The translations under genes and the position numbers were made by a program. The notes under the pieces were generated by a model, which did not search any database, had not been told where the DNA came from, and saw nothing but the letters and a program-made list of their open reading frames with translations. Below, one piece after another: positions 38,097-46,431 of a stretch of DNA of 64,000 bases. The stretch's first letter is position 1. Each line of letters starts with the position of its first letter. Origin of the DNA: Chelativorans salis (GTDB lineage Bacteria > Pseudomonadota > Alphaproteobacteria > Rhizobiales > Rhizobiaceae); the NCBI RefSeq assembly GCF_025336525.1, contig NZ_JAOCZP010000015.1, positions 42,236 to 106,235 of the forward strand. Direction: 5' to 3'.

Positions 38097-39184
38097 AGCG
38101 CCTGCTCGACCTCGCCAGCCGGCCGCTGCTCTTCGCGCTCGATCCGGAGCGGGCGCACGGGCTTTCCATTGCCGCGTTGAAGAGCGGTGTTCCCCTGTGC
38201 AGTCCACCGCCCCTTTCCGACAGGCTTTCCCTTACGCTGGCGGGGCTCTCCTTCCCCAATCCGCTCGGCATGGCCGCCGGCTACGACAAGAATGCCGAGG
38301 TGCCGGATGCGCTCCTCAGGCTCGGCTTCGGCTTCACCGAATGCGGCACCATCACACCGCGCGCCCAGGAGGGCAATCCGAAGCCGCGCTTATTCCGGCT
38401 CATCGAGGATCGCGCGGTCATCAACCGGCTCGGCTTCAACAACGAAGGCCATCAAAGCGTCCTTGCCCGGCTCGTCGCCCGTGCGCCCCGCGGCGGCATT
38501 GTCGGCGTCAATATCGGCGCCAACCGCGACAGTCCCGATCGCGTGGCGGACTACGAGGAGGGTGTGCGCCTCTTCGCCGGGGTGGCCTCCTATCTGACGG
38601 TCAACATCTCCTCGCCCAACACCGCCGGCCTGCGCGCACTGCAGGGCAGGGAGCAGCTTTCCGAGCTGCTGGCCCGCGTCATGGCCGCGCGCGACAGCCG
38701 GAACACCGGGCTGGGGTCGAGCACGCCGGTATTCCTGAAGATCGCGCCGGACCTTTCCGAGGAAGCGCTGGCCGATATCGCGGCGGAAGTGCTGGACAAG
38801 CGGGTGGACGGGCTCATCGTCTCCAACACGACGCTTTCGCGCAACGGCGTAACGGATATCGCCGCCAACGAGACCGGCGGCCTTTCCGGCGCACCGCTTT
38901 TCCCGCGCTCGACCACCGTGCTGGCCAAGATGCGTCGGCTCATCGGGCCGTGGCTGCCGATTATCGGTGTCGGCGGCGTTCATTCGGCGGAGACGGCACT
39001 GGAGAAGATCCGCGCCGGCGCCGACCTCGTGCAGCTCTACACCGGCATGATCTTCGAAGGCCCTAGCCTTGCCGCACGAATTGTCCGGGACATGGACGCC
39101 TATCTGGAAGCCCAAGGCCTCGCTTCCATCGCCGAAATACGCGACAGCCATGCCGACGACTGGGCAGCACGGCCCCTCGACTGA
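38093..39184 (+). CDS. pyrD: Quinone-dependent dihydroorotate dehydrogenase
   Basis: Class 2 PyrD oxidises dihydroorotate to orotate with electrons going to quinone at the inner membrane. The 363 residues include the amphipathic N-terminal helix region, FPNPLGMAAGYDKNAEVPDAL, GFTECGTITPRAQEGNPKPRLFRL and the catalytic serine loop VNISSPNTAGLRALQ. FMN-binding GVGGVHSAETALEKIRAGADLVQLYTG is at the C-terminus. It is the second gene of the DUF952-pyrD pair. Confidence 0.97.
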   Translation: MKRLLDLASRPLLFALDPERAHGLSIAALKSGVPLCSPPPLSDRLSLTLAGLSFPNPLGMAAGYDKNAEVPDALLRLGFGFTECGTITPRAQEGNPKPRLFRLIEDRAVINRLGFNNEGHQSVLARLVARAPRGGIVGVNIGANRDSPDRVADYEEGVRLFAGVASYLTVNISSPNTAGLRALQGREQLSELLARVMAARDSRNTGLGSSTPVFLKIAPDLSEEALADIAAEVLDKRVDGLIVSNTTLSRNGVTDIAANETGGLSGAPLFPRSTTVLAKMRRLIGPWLPIIGVGGVHSAETALEKIRAGADLVQLYTGMIFEGPSLAARIVRDMDAYLEAQGLASIAEIRDSHADDWAARPLD

Positions 39185-39190
39185 GCGTTG

Positions 39191-40564
39191 TCAGGCGAAT
39201 GCCGCCCGCGCCCGTTTCGGCAGGATGGCGGCAAGGCTCAGGCCCCGCACGATGAGGAAGATATGCAACGCCGCCCACAAGCCGTGATTGCCGAAGGCGG
39301 CGCCGAGCCAGAAGAGACATGCGATATAGGCGGCGAAGGACAGAAGCATCATGTTGCGCATGTCGCGCGACCAAGTTGCGCCGATGAAGATGCCGTCCAT
39401 CTCGAAGGCAAGCACCCCGCTGATGGCGATGAAGGCGGCCCAAGGCAGATAGGCGGATGCCACCTCGCGCACGCCGGGCGCGGTGGTGACGAACGCGACG
39501 AAGGTCTCCCCGAAAACGAGGAAGATGGCCGTAGCGCCGGCAGCAAGCGCAAAGCCCCAAAGAGCGGTGAGCCATACTGCTTTACGGAAGGCCGGGGCGT
39601 AGCGCGCGCCGATCGCCCGCCCGGCGAGCTGCTCGGCCGCTGTGGCGAAGCCATCGAGGAAATAGCCGGCCACTAGCAAGAAGTTCAGAAGCACCGCATT
39701 GGCGGCGAGCGTCAGCGTGCCGAGTTGCGCCCCCTGCCGCGTAAAGAGCGCGAAGGCCGCCAGAAGGGCGAAGGAGCGCACCATGATATCGCGGTTTAGC
39801 GCCAGCATGCGTAGCATGGCCGCCATGTCGAATATGCGGGAGAGGGCGGGCCGTGGCGTCTTGCCAAAGCGTCGGGCCAGGATGGCGCCGCCGGCAAGGA
39901 TCCCGACAAGCTCACCGCCCACCGTGCCCCACGCCACGCCTTCCAGCCCCCATCCGAGCACCAGGCCAAGCAGGATGGACAAGGCAATATTGGAACCGTT
40001 CAAGACCACCTGGAGGCAGAGCCCAAGCCTGCCTTCCCCGCGCCCCAGCACATAGCCGAGGATGGAGAAATTCATCAGCGTCAGTGGCGCTGCCAGCATG
40101 CGGATGCCAATGTAAACCCGCATGGCCTCGGCCACGGCAGGCTCCGGATTGATGAACCACACGCCCAGCGCTGCAATGCCTGCGGCAAGCAGGATAAGCA
40201 CCCCACCCACGCCCGCCGAAACCGCCAGCGAGCGTATGAGGATTGACCGCTCCTCCTGCGCATCGTCCCGCCCATGCGCCTGCGCCACCAGCCCGGTGGT
40301 GCTCGAGCGTAGGGAGTTGAATGTGTTGAAGACGACGTCGAAGACGATGGCGCCCGCCGCCAGCCCGCCCAGCAGCGCCGCATTGCCCAACTGCCCCACT
40401 ACCGCCGTATCAATGATGCCAAGCAGCGGCGTCGTGAGATAGGCAAGCGTCATCGGCACGGCGATCGTCAGGACGCGCCGGTTCGTCACCTCGAAGGCAA
40501 GCGTGCTGCGGGTTTCGGACGGGATTTGATCCACGGGCAGCTCCGGATGGTTTTGCGGAAGCAT
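39191..40564 (-). CDS. MATE family efflux transporter
   Basis: A 457-residue MATE (DinF-type) exporter with 12 predicted helices in two homologous halves, probably coupling drug or metabolite export to a sodium or proton gradient. The first half has RRVLTIAVPMTLAYLTTPLLGIIDTAVVGQLGNAALLGGLAAG; the second contains FFLDG-like AGYFLDGFATAAEQLAGRAIG. The start at 40564 (MLPQNHPELPVD) replaces a longer frame without family similarity. It converges with pyrD. Confidence 0.93.
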   Translation of the reverse strand: MLPQNHPELPVDQIPSETRSTLAFEVTNRRVLTIAVPMTLAYLTTPLLGIIDTAVVGQLGNAALLGGLAAGAIVFDVVFNTFNSLRSSTTGLVAQAHGRDDAQEERSILIRSLAVSAGVGGVLILLAAGIAALGVWFINPEPAVAEAMRVYIGIRMLAAPLTLMNFSILGYVLGRGEGRLGLCLQVVLNGSNIALSILLGLVLGWGLEGVAWGTVGGELVGILAGGAILARRFGKTPRPALSRIFDMAAMLRMLALNRDIMVRSFALLAAFALFTRQGAQLGTLTLAANAVLLNFLLVAGYFLDGFATAAEQLAGRAIGARYAPAFRKAVWLTALWGFALAAGATAIFLVFGETFVAFVTTAPGVREVASAYLPWAAFIAISGVLAFEMDGIFIGATWSRDMRNMMLLSFAAYIACLFWLGAAFGNHGLWAALHIFLIVRGLSLAAILPKRARAAFA

Positions 40565-40638
40565 TGCCGCATCGATGCCCTTTCCGGGCGTCGAGGCGCA
40601 AGGCTCTCCGGCAGATTTGTGCTGGACCAGCCGGCGCT

Positions 40639-40902
40639 CTATCGCCGATAGCTCAGAAGCCGCAGGATGAAGAACACAGGCACAACGATCACCGCCCCGA
40701 GCACGATATAGCGGAAGAAATTGCCGAGCGCGGCAAAGCCCATGTCCCAGATGTGCACCACCGTGTCGCGCAGCGCATCGAAGATATCCCACGGCGACCA
40801 ATGGAACGCGCTCATGACAAAGCCGACGATCAGGGAGATCACCAGCAGTTTCACGATCACGCGCAACGGGCTGTCGCCCAGGAATCTCGTCAATGCCGAC
40901 AC
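40639..40902 (-). CDS. DUF6460-like small membrane protein
   Basis: An 87-residue protein with two membrane helices: VIVKLLVISLIVGFVMSAF near residues 15-33 and FRYIVLGAVIVVPVFFILRLL at the end. Between them lies WSPWDIFDALRDTVVHIWDMGFAALG, typical of a conserved rhizobial family of unknown function. GTG 40902 (MSALTRFLGDSP) is preferred; an ATG at 40938 would add 12 residues. It ends 75 bases before the MATE gene start. Confidence 0.75.
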   Translation of the reverse strand: MSALTRFLGDSPLRVIVKLLVISLIVGFVMSAFHWSPWDIFDALRDTVVHIWDMGFAALGNFFRYIVLGAVIVVPVFFILRLLSYRR

Positions 40903-40929
40903 GGCTTCACCCTGTTCAAGACGTTGAAT

Positions 40930-40964
40930 GCCGGCCATGCACATATTGCTTGTGCATGGCCGGC
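40930..40964. repeat. Perfect 14-bp inverted repeat
   Basis: GCCGGCCATGCACA (40930-40943) and TGTGCATGGCCGGC (40951-40964) flank a 7-base loop. It stands 41 bases past the stop of the RND pump gene in that gene's direction and 28 bases before the DUF6460 start. It has no U-tract, so it is more like an mRNA-stabilising or REP-like hairpin than a simple terminator. Confidence 0.85.
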
Positions 40965-41005
40965 GCAAGCATGGCGGCAAAATGCAGCGGAGCCCGCTGG
41001 GCGCC

Positions 41006-44000
41006 TCAATCCGGCAACGCCGGCATCAGCTTGGGATCCGGCTTCTCCGCGTGTTCCGGCAAGTCCTTGCCCGAAAGGAAGGTGTAGAACATCGGCACGA
41101 CGAAGAGGGTGAACATCGTTCCGACCAGGATGCCGGTGAAGATCACGAGACCTATGGAGAACCGCGCCGCCGCGCCCGCGCCCGAGGCGATGATCAGCGG
41201 CACCACGCCCAGGGACATGGCACCCGTCGTCATCAGAATCGGCCGAAGCCGCACTCGTGCCGAAGCGACGATCGCATCGCGCCGCCGCATCCCATGCAGC
41301 TCGCGCTGCTGATTGGCGAACTCGACGAGCAGGATGCCGTGCTTGGTGATCAGCCCGATCAGCGTGATCAGCCCCACCTGCGTATAGATGTTCAGCGTGC
41401 CCAGGCCCAGGTTCAGCGGGATGATCGCGCCAAAGATCGACAGCGGCACCGACATCAGGATGATGAGCGGATCGCGGAAACTTTCGAACTGCGCGGCAAG
41501 CACGAGATAGATCACCACGACGGCCAGCGCGAAGGCGATCAGGATCGTGTTGCCCTGCTCCCTCTCGAGCCGCGACTGCCCCGAATAGTCGATGAAGAAC
41601 CCGGCCGGCAGGTTCCGCCTGGCGATGTCCTCGATCGTCTGCAAGCCCGTGCCGGTGGTCACGCCGGGGCGCGGAAGGGCGGAGATCGTCGCCGCATTCA
41701 GCTGGTTGAACTGCTCGATGGAGGCGGGCGAGGCATTGGTGGAGATGTTCACCACCGCCGAAAGCGGCACCATCTCGCCCGTCACGCTGCGCACGAAAAG
41801 GTTGCCCAGCCGCTCCGGATTGTTCCGATATTCCTGCGGCACCTGCATGATAATGTCGTAGCTTTGCGAGTCGCGGTCGAACTGCGCGATGGAGCCGCCG
41901 CCGACGAGCAGGCTCAGGGTGCTGGCGATGTCGCGGATCGGCAGGTTCAAGGCCGCTGCGCGGTCGCGGTCGATGGAGACCGTCACCTGCGGCGCATCGA
42001 ATGAAAGCGAGTTCTGCACGACGATGAAGCGGCCGGAAGCTTCGGCTTCCTGCTTGATGGTCTCGGCCACTTCATAGACCTGGCTCGGGTCGCCGATGGC
42101 CTGGATCACCAGCGATATCGGCAGCCCGCCGCCGGTGCCCGGCAGCGTCGGCGGCGCGAAGACCAGCGCCTCGACGCCGGTGATCTTGGAGATGCGGGCC
42201 TGGATATCCTGCTGGATTTCAGCCTGCGAGCGGTCGCGGTCGGCCCAGTCCTTAAAGGCCCAGACGGCGAAGGCCTGGTTGGTGCCGCCGCCGAAGGCGA
42301 CAGCCGAGAAGCTGGCCCTCAGTTCCGGCAGGTCCGCGGTCGCATCCATCATCTTGTCGACGTATTGGGAGGTGTATTCGGACGTCGCGTAGCGCGGCGC
42401 GGTCACCAGCGAGAAAAGCGCGCCCTGGTCCTCTTCCGGCGCAAGCTCGCTGGAGGTATTGAGGAACATGAAGCCCGTCACCGCCACCAGCGCTACGACG
42501 ATCATCAGCGTCACCGGCCGGTACTTCAGCGAGCCCGCGACCAGCCGCTCGTAGCGGTTTTCGACACGCTCGAAGGTCCGGTCGACGAAGGCCTGGAAGC
42601 GGCTTTGCTGGCCCGACCTCAGGATGCGCGCCGCCATCATCGGCGTGATGGTAAGCGCCACAATACCGGAGATGATGACGGAGCCGGCGAGCGTCACCGC
42701 GAATTCGCGGAAGAGCGCGCCTGTCAGGCCTCCGGTAAAGGCGAGCGGCGCAAAGACGGCGGCAAGCGTGATCGTCATCGCGATGACGGCGGAGGAGATC
42801 TCGCGCATGCCGTTGAAGGCCGCCTGGATCGCCGACATCCCCTCCTCCTCCATGTGGCGGTGGATGTTCTCCACCACGACAATGGCGTCGTCGACCACCA
42901 GGCCGATCGCCAGCACCATGGCAAGCAGCGACAGGAGGTTGATCGAGTAGCCGAAGGCGAAAAGGACGAAGCACACGCCGATCAGCGACAGCGGAATGGT
43001 GACGATCGGCATCAGCACCGAGCGGAACGAACCGAGGAAGAGCAGGATAACCAGGATGACGATCGCCACCGCTTCGGCGATGGTTTTGAACACCTCCTCG
43101 ATGGAGGCGCCGATCTGCTCCGTCGCATCGTAGACCATGGTGATGGTCATGCCTTCCGGCAGGCTCGCCTGAATGGCCGGTAATTCTTCGATGACCGCAC
43201 CTGCCGTGTCGAGCGGGTTCGCCGCCGGCGTCGGGAAGATGCCGATGAAGGTGCCGGGCTCGCCGTTGAAGTTGACTATGGTGTCGGTGCTCTCTGCGGC
43301 AAGCTCGACACGCGCCACGTCGCGCAATCTCACCACCCCGCCGTTGTCGTCCGACTTCAAGGGCAGGGCGCCGAATGCGTCCGCAGACTGCAGCGTCGAC
43401 TGGACGGTGATGGAATAGGCGACGTCCGTGTTTTCGGTCTTTCCCGGCGAGGAGAGGAAGTTGGAGGCGTTGATGGCATCGAGCACCTCGCTCGCCGTCA
43501 TGCCGCGCGCGGCAAGCTTCACCGGGTCGATCCACACGCGCATCGAATATTCGGCAGCGCCCAGTATCTGCACCTCGGCCACGCCCTGGATCGTAGAGAC
43601 ACGCGGCCGGATGACACGCTCGATATATTCGGTGAGCTGCTCGGGCGTCATGTTCGGGTTCTGCAGCGCCAGATACATGATCGCGAACTGCTCGCCCGTG
43701 CCCTTGACGATGACCGGGTCCTCGGCGTCCTCCGGCAGTTCGCCGCGCACTCCCTGGACCTTAGACATCACCTCGGTGAGCGCGACATCGGGATTGGAGC
43801 CGAGCTGCATCTGCACCGTCACGGCGCTGACCGATGGCCGGCTCTGGGAGGTGACGTAGTCGATGTTCTCGGTGGTCGAGACGGCGCGGGCGATCGGCGC
43901 ACTGATGAAGCCCTGGATCAGGTCCGCGCTGGCGCCCGGATAGGTCGTGGTGATCGTCACCACCGTCTCCTCGACCTCCGGATACTGCCGTACCTGCAGA

Positions 44001-44092
44001 TTGACGAGGCTCTGGAGGCCAAGAAGGAGGATCAGCGCCCCCAGGACCGTGGACAGAACCGGGCGCCGGATGAAGATATCGGAGAAACTCAT
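41006..44092 (-). CDS. Multidrug efflux RND transporter permease
   Basis: A 1028-residue inner-membrane proton-driven pump of the hydrophobe/amphiphile family (AcrB/MexF-like), which works as a trimer with a periplasmic adaptor and outer-membrane channel. The N-terminus MSFSDIFIRRPVLSTVLGALILLLG, the proton-relay aspartates in GLVVDDAIVVVENIHRH, PLAFTGGLTGALFREFA and the C-terminal LITLIGLITKHGILLVEFAN mark the family. ATG overlaps the adaptor stop (ATGA). No TolC-like gene and no regulator adjoin; substrates unknown. Confidence 0.95.
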   Translation of the reverse strand: MSFSDIFIRRPVLSTVLGALILLLGLQSLVNLQVRQYPEVEETVVTITTTYPGASADLIQGFISAPIARAVSTTENIDYVTSQSRPSVSAVTVQMQLGSNPDVALTEVMSKVQGVRGELPEDAEDPVIVKGTGEQFAIMYLALQNPNMTPEQLTEYIERVIRPRVSTIQGVAEVQILGAAEYSMRVWIDPVKLAARGMTASEVLDAINASNFLSSPGKTENTDVAYSITVQSTLQSADAFGALPLKSDDNGGVVRLRDVARVELAAESTDTIVNFNGEPGTFIGIFPTPAANPLDTAGAVIEELPAIQASLPEGMTITMVYDATEQIGASIEEVFKTIAEAVAIVILVILLFLGSFRSVLMPIVTIPLSLIGVCFVLFAFGYSINLLSLLAMVLAIGLVVDDAIVVVENIHRHMEEEGMSAIQAAFNGMREISSAVIAMTITLAAVFAPLAFTGGLTGALFREFAVTLAGSVIISGIVALTITPMMAARILRSGQQSRFQAFVDRTFERVENRYERLVAGSLKYRPVTLMIVVALVAVTGFMFLNTSSELAPEEDQGALFSLVTAPRYATSEYTSQYVDKMMDATADLPELRASFSAVAFGGGTNQAFAVWAFKDWADRDRSQAEIQQDIQARISKITGVEALVFAPPTLPGTGGGLPISLVIQAIGDPSQVYEVAETIKQEAEASGRFIVVQNSLSFDAPQVTVSIDRDRAAALNLPIRDIASTLSLLVGGGSIAQFDRDSQSYDIIMQVPQEYRNNPERLGNLFVRSVTGEMVPLSAVVNISTNASPASIEQFNQLNAATISALPRPGVTTGTGLQTIEDIARRNLPAGFFIDYSGQSRLEREQGNTILIAFALAVVVIYLVLAAQFESFRDPLIILMSVPLSIFGAIIPLNLGLGTLNIYTQVGLITLIGLITKHGILLVEFANQQRELHGMRRRDAIVASARVRLRPILMTTGAMSLGVVPLIIASGAGAAARFSIGLVIFTGILVGTMFTLFVVPMFYTFLSGKDLPEHAEKPDPKLMPALPD

Positions 44093-45228
44093 TTTCTCGT
44101 CACCTTCGCACTTTCCTGCGTCTTGGCGCCTCTCCCCTCGCCATCGGCGACAGTAACTGACGCTCCGTTGCTCAGCCTGTTTTGCCCCGCCGTCACCACC
44201 TGGTCGCCGGCCGAAAGGCCCTCCACGATCTCGACCTCAGCGCCGCTGCGGCGGCCCGTCTTCACGAACACCTGCTTAACGACCAGCGAAGGCTGTTCGG
44301 CCCCGTCCTCGCCGTTTTCGGCCGGCCGCACCACATAGGCGTAGTCGCCGTAAAGGCTCGTCACCACGGCCGTCTGCGGCAGCGCCAGCACGTCGCTTTC
44401 CTCCGGCTGGACGACCTCCACCTCTACAAACTGGCCCGGCACCAGCCTGCCGTCGGGATTGGCGACCTCGGCCCGTACATTGGCCAGGCGGGAACTCGGG
44501 TCGATCTTTGGGTCGATGCCGCGAATGGCGCCGGTATAGGACAGGTTCTGCTCGTCGGAGCCGAGTCGCACGGGCTGCCCGATCTTCAACAGCCCGAATT
44601 CCTGTTCCGGCACCGTGAAGTCCACACGCATCGTGTCGACGTCCTGCAGGGTGGCGACGGTCGTTCCCGGCGTGATGTACTGGCCGAGTACTACCCGCGG
44701 GATACCGGCAACGCCGGCGAAGGGTGCCTTGAGCTGCTTCTGGTCGAGGGAAGCCTGCGCCTTCTCGACCTCGGCGGCCGACGCATCCGCCGCCGCACGC
44801 GCCGATTCGACGTTCACTTCCGTTCCCACCTGTCGGCGCTGCAGTTCGAGCGCACGCTGCAGGTTGGTCTTGTCCAGATCGGCCTGGGCCTGCGCGGCGG
44901 CAAGATCGGCACGCTGTGTGGCATCGTCGAGCTGCACCAGGACGTCGCCCTTCTCGACGCGATCGTTGGCCTGAAAGTGGATCTCGTCAACGATCCCCGC
45001 CACCTCGACCGTGAGGTCGACGCCGTTGATGGCGCTCATCGTGCCGATCGCCTCGATGGAAGGGGTCCAGTCAGTGGGTTCCAGCTTGACAGTCGACACC
45101 GCGACCGGCTGCACCGGCATGTTGGCGAAGAAGTCCTGGATCATCCTGTCGCGAAAAAGGTTGTAGCCGACCAGGCCACCAACAACGATAACAAGAAGTA
45201 TGAATGCGATGAGAAAGCGCTTGAACAT
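44089..45228 (-). CDS. RND efflux periplasmic adaptor subunit
   Basis: A 379-residue membrane-fusion protein that links the RND pump to an outer-membrane channel. One N-terminal anchor helix (MFKRFLIAFILLVIVVGGLVGY) is followed by a barrel-sandwich/lipoyl half (VDEIHFQANDRVEKGDVLVQLDD), an alpha-helical hairpin (AAAQAQADLDKTNLQRALELQRRQ), the second lipoyl half (LKAPFAGVAGIPRVVLGQYITPG) and beta-barrel domains. Start 45228 gives the anchor. It is first in a two-gene operon with the pump. Confidence 0.94.
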   Translation of the reverse strand: MFKRFLIAFILLVIVVGGLVGYNLFRDRMIQDFFANMPVQPVAVSTVKLEPTDWTPSIEAIGTMSAINGVDLTVEVAGIVDEIHFQANDRVEKGDVLVQLDDATQRADLAAAQAQADLDKTNLQRALELQRRQVGTEVNVESARAAADASAAEVEKAQASLDQKQLKAPFAGVAGIPRVVLGQYITPGTTVATLQDVDTMRVDFTVPEQEFGLLKIGQPVRLGSDEQNLSYTGAIRGIDPKIDPSSRLANVRAEVANPDGRLVPGQFVEVEVVQPEESDVLALPQTAVVTSLYGDYAYVVRPAENGEDGAEQPSLVVKQVFVKTGRRSGAEVEIVEGLSAGDQVVTAGQNRLSNGASVTVADGEGRGAKTQESAKVTRK

Positions 45229-45325
45229 GCGGAAGGCCCCTTGCTGGACACTGCCCGCCAAGCTCCGGCGCCCCCCATGCAGCAGCAGAAGAGGGAACTA
45301 TACGCTCTAGTCTGAATAATCAATC

Positions 45326-45343
45326 CGCATAATAATCGCATAA
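45326..45343. promoter_or_regulatory. Helically phased direct repeat upstream of RND operon (candidate operator)
   Basis: CGCATAA occurs at 45326-45332 and again at 45337-45343, exactly 11 bases apart (one helical turn), in an AT-rich stretch about 100 bases before the adaptor start. Such phasing is typical of regulator binding sites. No regulator gene lies nearby, so this is only a candidate. Confidence 0.35.
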
Positions 45344-45429
45344 CCATCAAGAGAAGCAGCAACGCCGGCAGCCAAGCCGCCGCCGAAGCGAGCGGAGCGA
45401 AGGTGTTGGTGCCTAAACAATTGAGATCG

Positions 45430-45504
45430 TGGAGCGGGCGATGGGGATCGAACCCACGACATCAAGCTTGGGAAGCTTGCGTTCTACCACTGAACTACAC
45501 CCGC
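45430..45504 (-). tRNA. tRNA-Gly (anticodon CCC)
   Basis: A 75-nt tRNA on the minus strand. Acceptor GCGGGTG pairs with CGCCCGC (one G-U-type mismatch position), followed by T and encoded CCA. The D-arm AGTTCAGTGGTAGAA and anticodon arm CAAGC-TTCCCAA-GCTTG give anticodon CCC, decoding GGG. The T-arm contains GGTTCGATCC. Confidence 0.95.
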
Positions 45505-45516
45505 GTGCGCGCCCAT

Positions 45517-45545
45517 TAAATCGCCATGCCGGTGCGAGCTGTCAA
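45517..45545 (-). promoter_or_regulatory. Promoter for tRNA-Gly
   Basis: On the minus strand a perfect -35 TTGACA (45545-45540) and a -10 GATTTA (45522-45517) are 17 bases apart, placing the start of transcription a few bases before the tRNA 5' end at 45504. Confidence 0.65.
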
Positions 45546-45630
45546 GCGGCTTTTCGCGAATGGGCGGTCGCCCCGGCTTGACGCGAGGCCGCCTTAGTAC
45601 CACTTCTGCGCAATTCTTCATCAACCGACG

Positions 45631-46428
45631 ATGCCGCCCGTGTACGCGCTCAAGCAATTCATCGAATCCCGCCGTTTCGAGACGGCCATCACCGTCCTCA
45701 TCATCGTCAACGCAATCACGTTGGGTCTGGAGACCTCGCAGCGTGCGGTCGAGGCGGCAGGCCCGCTCCTGCTGGCAATGGACCGCTTTATCCTCGGTGT
45801 CTTCGTCGTCGAGCTGCTGGCAAAGCTCGCCATCTACCGAGTCCATTTCTTCCGCGATCCCTGGCGCATCTTCGACCTTGCCGTGGTGGGCATCGCGCTG
45901 GTGCCGGCGACGGGCAATCTGTCGGTGCTCAGGGCGCTGCGCATCCTGCGGGTGCTCAGGCTGGTCAGCGTCGTGCCGTCGCTCAAGCGGGTGGTCGGCG
46001 GGCTTGTCGCCGCGCTTCCAGGCATGGGCTCGATCATGCTGCTCCTGTCGCTCGTTTACTACGTGTTCTCCGTGATGGCGACGAAGCTCTTCGGCGCCGC
46101 CTTCCCCGATTGGTTCGGCACTATCGGAGCCTCGGCCTATTCGCTGTTCCAGATCATGACGCTTGAAAGCTGGTCCATGGGCATCGTGCGGCCGGTCATG
46201 GAGGTATTTCCCTGGGCGTGGCTGTTCTTCATCCCCTTCATCGTCTGCACCACCTTTACCGTGCTCAACCTGTTCATCGGCATCATCGTCTCGGCTATGC
46301 AGGCCGAGCACGATGCGGAAGCCACTGCCGAGCGCAGCGCGCTGCAGCACGAGCAAGAGGCGATTCTGGCCGAGATCAAGGCGCTCAGGGAAGAGGTGAG
46401 GGCGCTGCGCGGGGCGAAGCAGCCTTAG
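45631..46428 (+). CDS. Bacterial voltage-gated sodium channel (BacNav/NaChBac family)
   Basis: A 265-residue six-helix channel subunit that should form a homotetramer. S1-S3 cover about residues 17-92. The S4 voltage sensor has arginines every third residue (Arg101, 104, 107, 110) in LRALRILRVLRLV. S5 is about 132-153. The pore loop reads TLESWSMG at residues 177-184, the sodium-selective glutamate filter seen in NavAb/NaChBac, and S6 contains NLFIGIIVSAMQ. A coiled-coil tail (EHEQEA-type, residues about 225-262) is typical for tetramer assembly. No partner gene is seen. Confidence 0.93.
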   Translation: MPPVYALKQFIESRRFETAITVLIIVNAITLGLETSQRAVEAAGPLLLAMDRFILGVFVVELLAKLAIYRVHFFRDPWRIFDLAVVGIALVPATGNLSVLRALRILRVLRLVSVVPSLKRVVGGLVAALPGMGSIMLLLSLVYYVFSVMATKLFGAAFPDWFGTIGASAYSLFQIMTLESWSMGIVRPVMEVFPWAWLFFIPFIVCTTFTVLNLFIGIIVSAMQAEHDAEATAERSALQHEQEAILAEIKALREEVRALRGAKQP

Positions 46429-46431
46429 GAA

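Noticed and set aside
45484..46356. 290-codon minus-strand open frame opposite the sodium channel
   Set aside because: It begins inside the channel gene and ends in the tRNA-Gly gene; His/Asp/Arg-rich shadow of the channel's codons.
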